This document shows positions 62,826-64,000 of a stretch of 64,000 nucleotides of DNA, piece by piece. A model generated the notes under the pieces. The model ran no database searches. It was not told the DNA's origin and saw nothing but the letters and a program-made list of their open reading frames with translations. The position numbers and the translations under genes were made by a program. Source of the stretch: Pedobacter sp. ISL-64 (GTDB lineage Bacteria; Bacteroidota; Bacteroidia; Sphingobacteriales; Sphingobacteriaceae). The stretch lies in NCBI RefSeq assembly GCF_018613605.1, contig NZ_JAGGPU010000006.1, positions 168,411-232,410 on the forward strand, read 5' to 3'. How positions within the stretch are numbered: position 1 is the stretch's first letter; each line of letters begins with the position of its first letter.

Positions 62826-64000
62826 ATGAATCTCAATTATAAACATGGGCGTGCCCTTTGGGTATTCTTATTCACTTCTCTTAATTTCCATGTATATGGT
62901 CAAAATATTCCTGACCTTACAAAGCTCAGCGCTGATGGATCAGTAAATGTTGGTTTAACGCCCGACATTTTGCCAGCACCGAGCAATGGTAAATACAATT
63001 ATTATAGAACGCTTACCCCACTTGTCCCAATTAATAATGCTAATAGCATTTCTGAATCAAGTTCTCCAACGGATGTTCAGATAAGTACGGTTTTTAAAGA
63101 TGGTTTCAACAGACCTATTGAAAAGGTAACAAGAAATTTCAGTTCTAATGGGAATAACCATTATGTTGTTCCATTTGATACGCGTAATTTTTCCGGAGTA
63201 TCCTACCAGTTACTCCCATATGCACGGGTTGCAGATGCCAGTGCTGCTCCTGATCCCGGGGCTGGATATAGCCCATATACATTCGCGTATCAAGCAAATT
63301 ATTATGATGGTTTATATCCTCAGGAAGGGTATACTGGCTATACGGCTGTAAAGAATGCATCTGATGCCAATTCGAGGAAAACAATTAGCTATTTAGCGGG
63401 CAAAAGTCAGATCGGTCAAAATAATGGCACAACAACAAAGAAAGTTGGAAATGATGCAAATACAATAAGAATATGGAATCTTGATGCATCGGGCTTACCA
63501 GTTGCCAACAGTTTTTATGCACCGGATGAATTGTTTGGTATTGAAACTGTGAACCCTGAAGGCGAATACTCTCTTACGTTCAACGACAAAGACGGGCATC
63601 TTATTTATAAAAAGATAAAATTAAGCAGTCTGCCGTTGCAATACGCTGAAACGTACTACATCTACGATCAACTGGGTGCACTACGATATACTATACCACC
63701 AAAAGCAGTTGAGGCCATTGGTTCGGGAACCACAGTGCCAACTGTTATTCTGAACAACCTTTGTTTTCAATATAATTATGATGCCAAAGGCAGGCTAAGT
63801 GATCTGCAACATCCTGGTCAGGGTGCTAAAACCTATATGGTTTATGACAGGTTCGAAAGGCTGGTGATGCGCCAAACACCGGTTGAAAATGCGGATGGTA
63901 AGTGGGAAGTTATCTTTTACGACAAACTTGGCAGGGCAATCGCAACGTCTATATATAACAATACTAATGACAGAAGTTACTGGCAAAATTTGATGGATTC
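62826..64000 (+). CDS. Rhs/YD-repeat protein, N-terminal part (runs off the window)
   Basis: The frame is open for 391 codons from ATG 62826 to the window end. It has a signal peptide (NFHVYGQ, about 26), a DUF6443-like N-terminus (ISTVFKDGFNRPIEKVTRNF), and the first YD-type repeats (FQYNYDAKGRLSDLQHPGQG, MVYDRFERLVMRQTP, IFYDKLGRAIATS). The C-terminal part, where a toxin domain would be found, is beyond 64000. Confidence 0.87.
   Translation, partial: MNLNYKHGRALWVFLFTSLNFHVYGQNIPDLTKLSADGSVNVGLTPDILPAPSNGKYNYYRTLTPLVPINNANSISESSSPTDVQISTVFKDGFNRPIEKVTRNFSSNGNNHYVVPFDTRNFSGVSYQLLPYARVADASAAPDPGAGYSPYTFAYQANYYDGLYPQEGYTGYTAVKNASDANSRKTISYLAGKSQIGQNNGTTTKKVGNDANTIRIWNLDASGLPVANSFYAPDELFGIETVNPEGEYSLTFNDKDGHLIYKKIKLSSLPLQYAETYYIYDQLGALRYTIPPKAVEAIGSGTTVPTVILNNLCFQYNYDAKGRLSDLQHPGQGAKTYMVYDRFERLVMRQTPVENADGKWEVIFYDKLGRAIATSIYNNTNDRSYWQNLMD

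Larger units (their letters stand above)
4377..64000. mobile_element. Integrative conjugative element, CTnDOT/RteC type (right end not in window)
   Basis: The element is defined by a tyrosine recombinase beside tRNA-Lys, an excisionase-like gene, a Bacteroidetes tra operon (traE to traN), rteC, ssb, parB, and a relaxase plus coupling protein. Cargo includes a methyltransferase, Fic protein, lanthipeptide-type locus, SusCD operon and Rhs-type genes. The left border is at tRNA-Lys. It is not certain that the Rhs genes after 57.6 kb are inside the element, since the right attachment site was not found. Confidence 0.85.

Noticed and set aside
4377..64000. Second copy of the tRNA-Lys 3' end (attR)
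   Set aside because: Reading through the window gave no further copy of the T-arm/acceptor sequence; the right end is probably outside.
1..64000. CRISPR array or rRNA genes
   Set aside because: No regularly spaced direct repeats with unique spacers and no rRNA-like sequence were seen.

Overview
The window looks like chromosome of a member of the Bacteroidota, most likely a Sphingobacteriaceae relative such as Pedobacter or Mucilaginibacter. This is inferred from gene content (SusC/SusD pair, FecR/ECF pair, RteC, Bacteroidetes-type Tra/Mob genes, Rhs-type wall proteins) and from a -33 TTTG / -7 TAnnTTTG promoter in front of the tRNA. No database search was possible.

Layout. (1) 1-4.4 kb is ordinary chromosome: an FMN-dependent alpha-hydroxy-acid dehydrogenase, a lipoprotein mutarotase, an HAD phosphatase/mutase-like protein, a Nudix-type regulator and tRNA-Lys(UUU). 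(2) From the 3' end of tRNA-Lys to at least 56 kb, and probably past the window end, lies an integrative conjugative element (ICE) of the CTnDOT/RteC type. Its left end carries direct and inverted repeats and an IntDOT-like tyrosine recombinase without the usual first arginine. Then come an excisionase-like HTH gene, a long leftward tra operon (traE, F, G, three traI-like copies, J, K, L-like, M, N) with an embedded orphan DNA methyltransferase, rteC, a Crp/Fnr regulator and a LytTR protein. (3) 26.7-42.4 kb is cargo: a Fic protein; a class I lanthipeptide-type locus (full-length LanB dehydratase, LytTR two-component pair, and a 45-residue precursor-like peptide at 32624-32761); a small secreted protein; and a leftward ECF sigma / FecR / SusC / SusD / TlpA operon. 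(4) 43-55.7 kb is the ICE maintenance and mobilisation block: RadC-like JAB protein, SSB, two J-domain proteins, a SWIM-type protein, DUF3560 protein, a long ParB, toprim protein, MobA-like protein, relaxase and coupling protein. Several unusual non-coding structures lie in it: a nested 116-nt inverted repeat, three copies of a 25-nt GC-rich repeat, a run of four hairpins, and a hairpin cluster just before the mob genes (best oriT candidate). (5) 55.8-64 kb has an XRE regulator cut by an IS3-family element, followed by a three-gene set of a coiled-coil/barrel protein and two Rhs/YD-type secreted proteins, the last running off the window.

The most novel candidate system is the lanthipeptide-type locus on a mobile element. 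It has a precursor with one Cys and several Thr/Ser in a C-terminal 14-residue core, a dedicated LytTR kinase/regulator pair and a SusCD/TlpA operon next door, but no visible LanC cyclase and no exporter or protease. Whether the SusCD operon belongs functionally with the peptide is inference.
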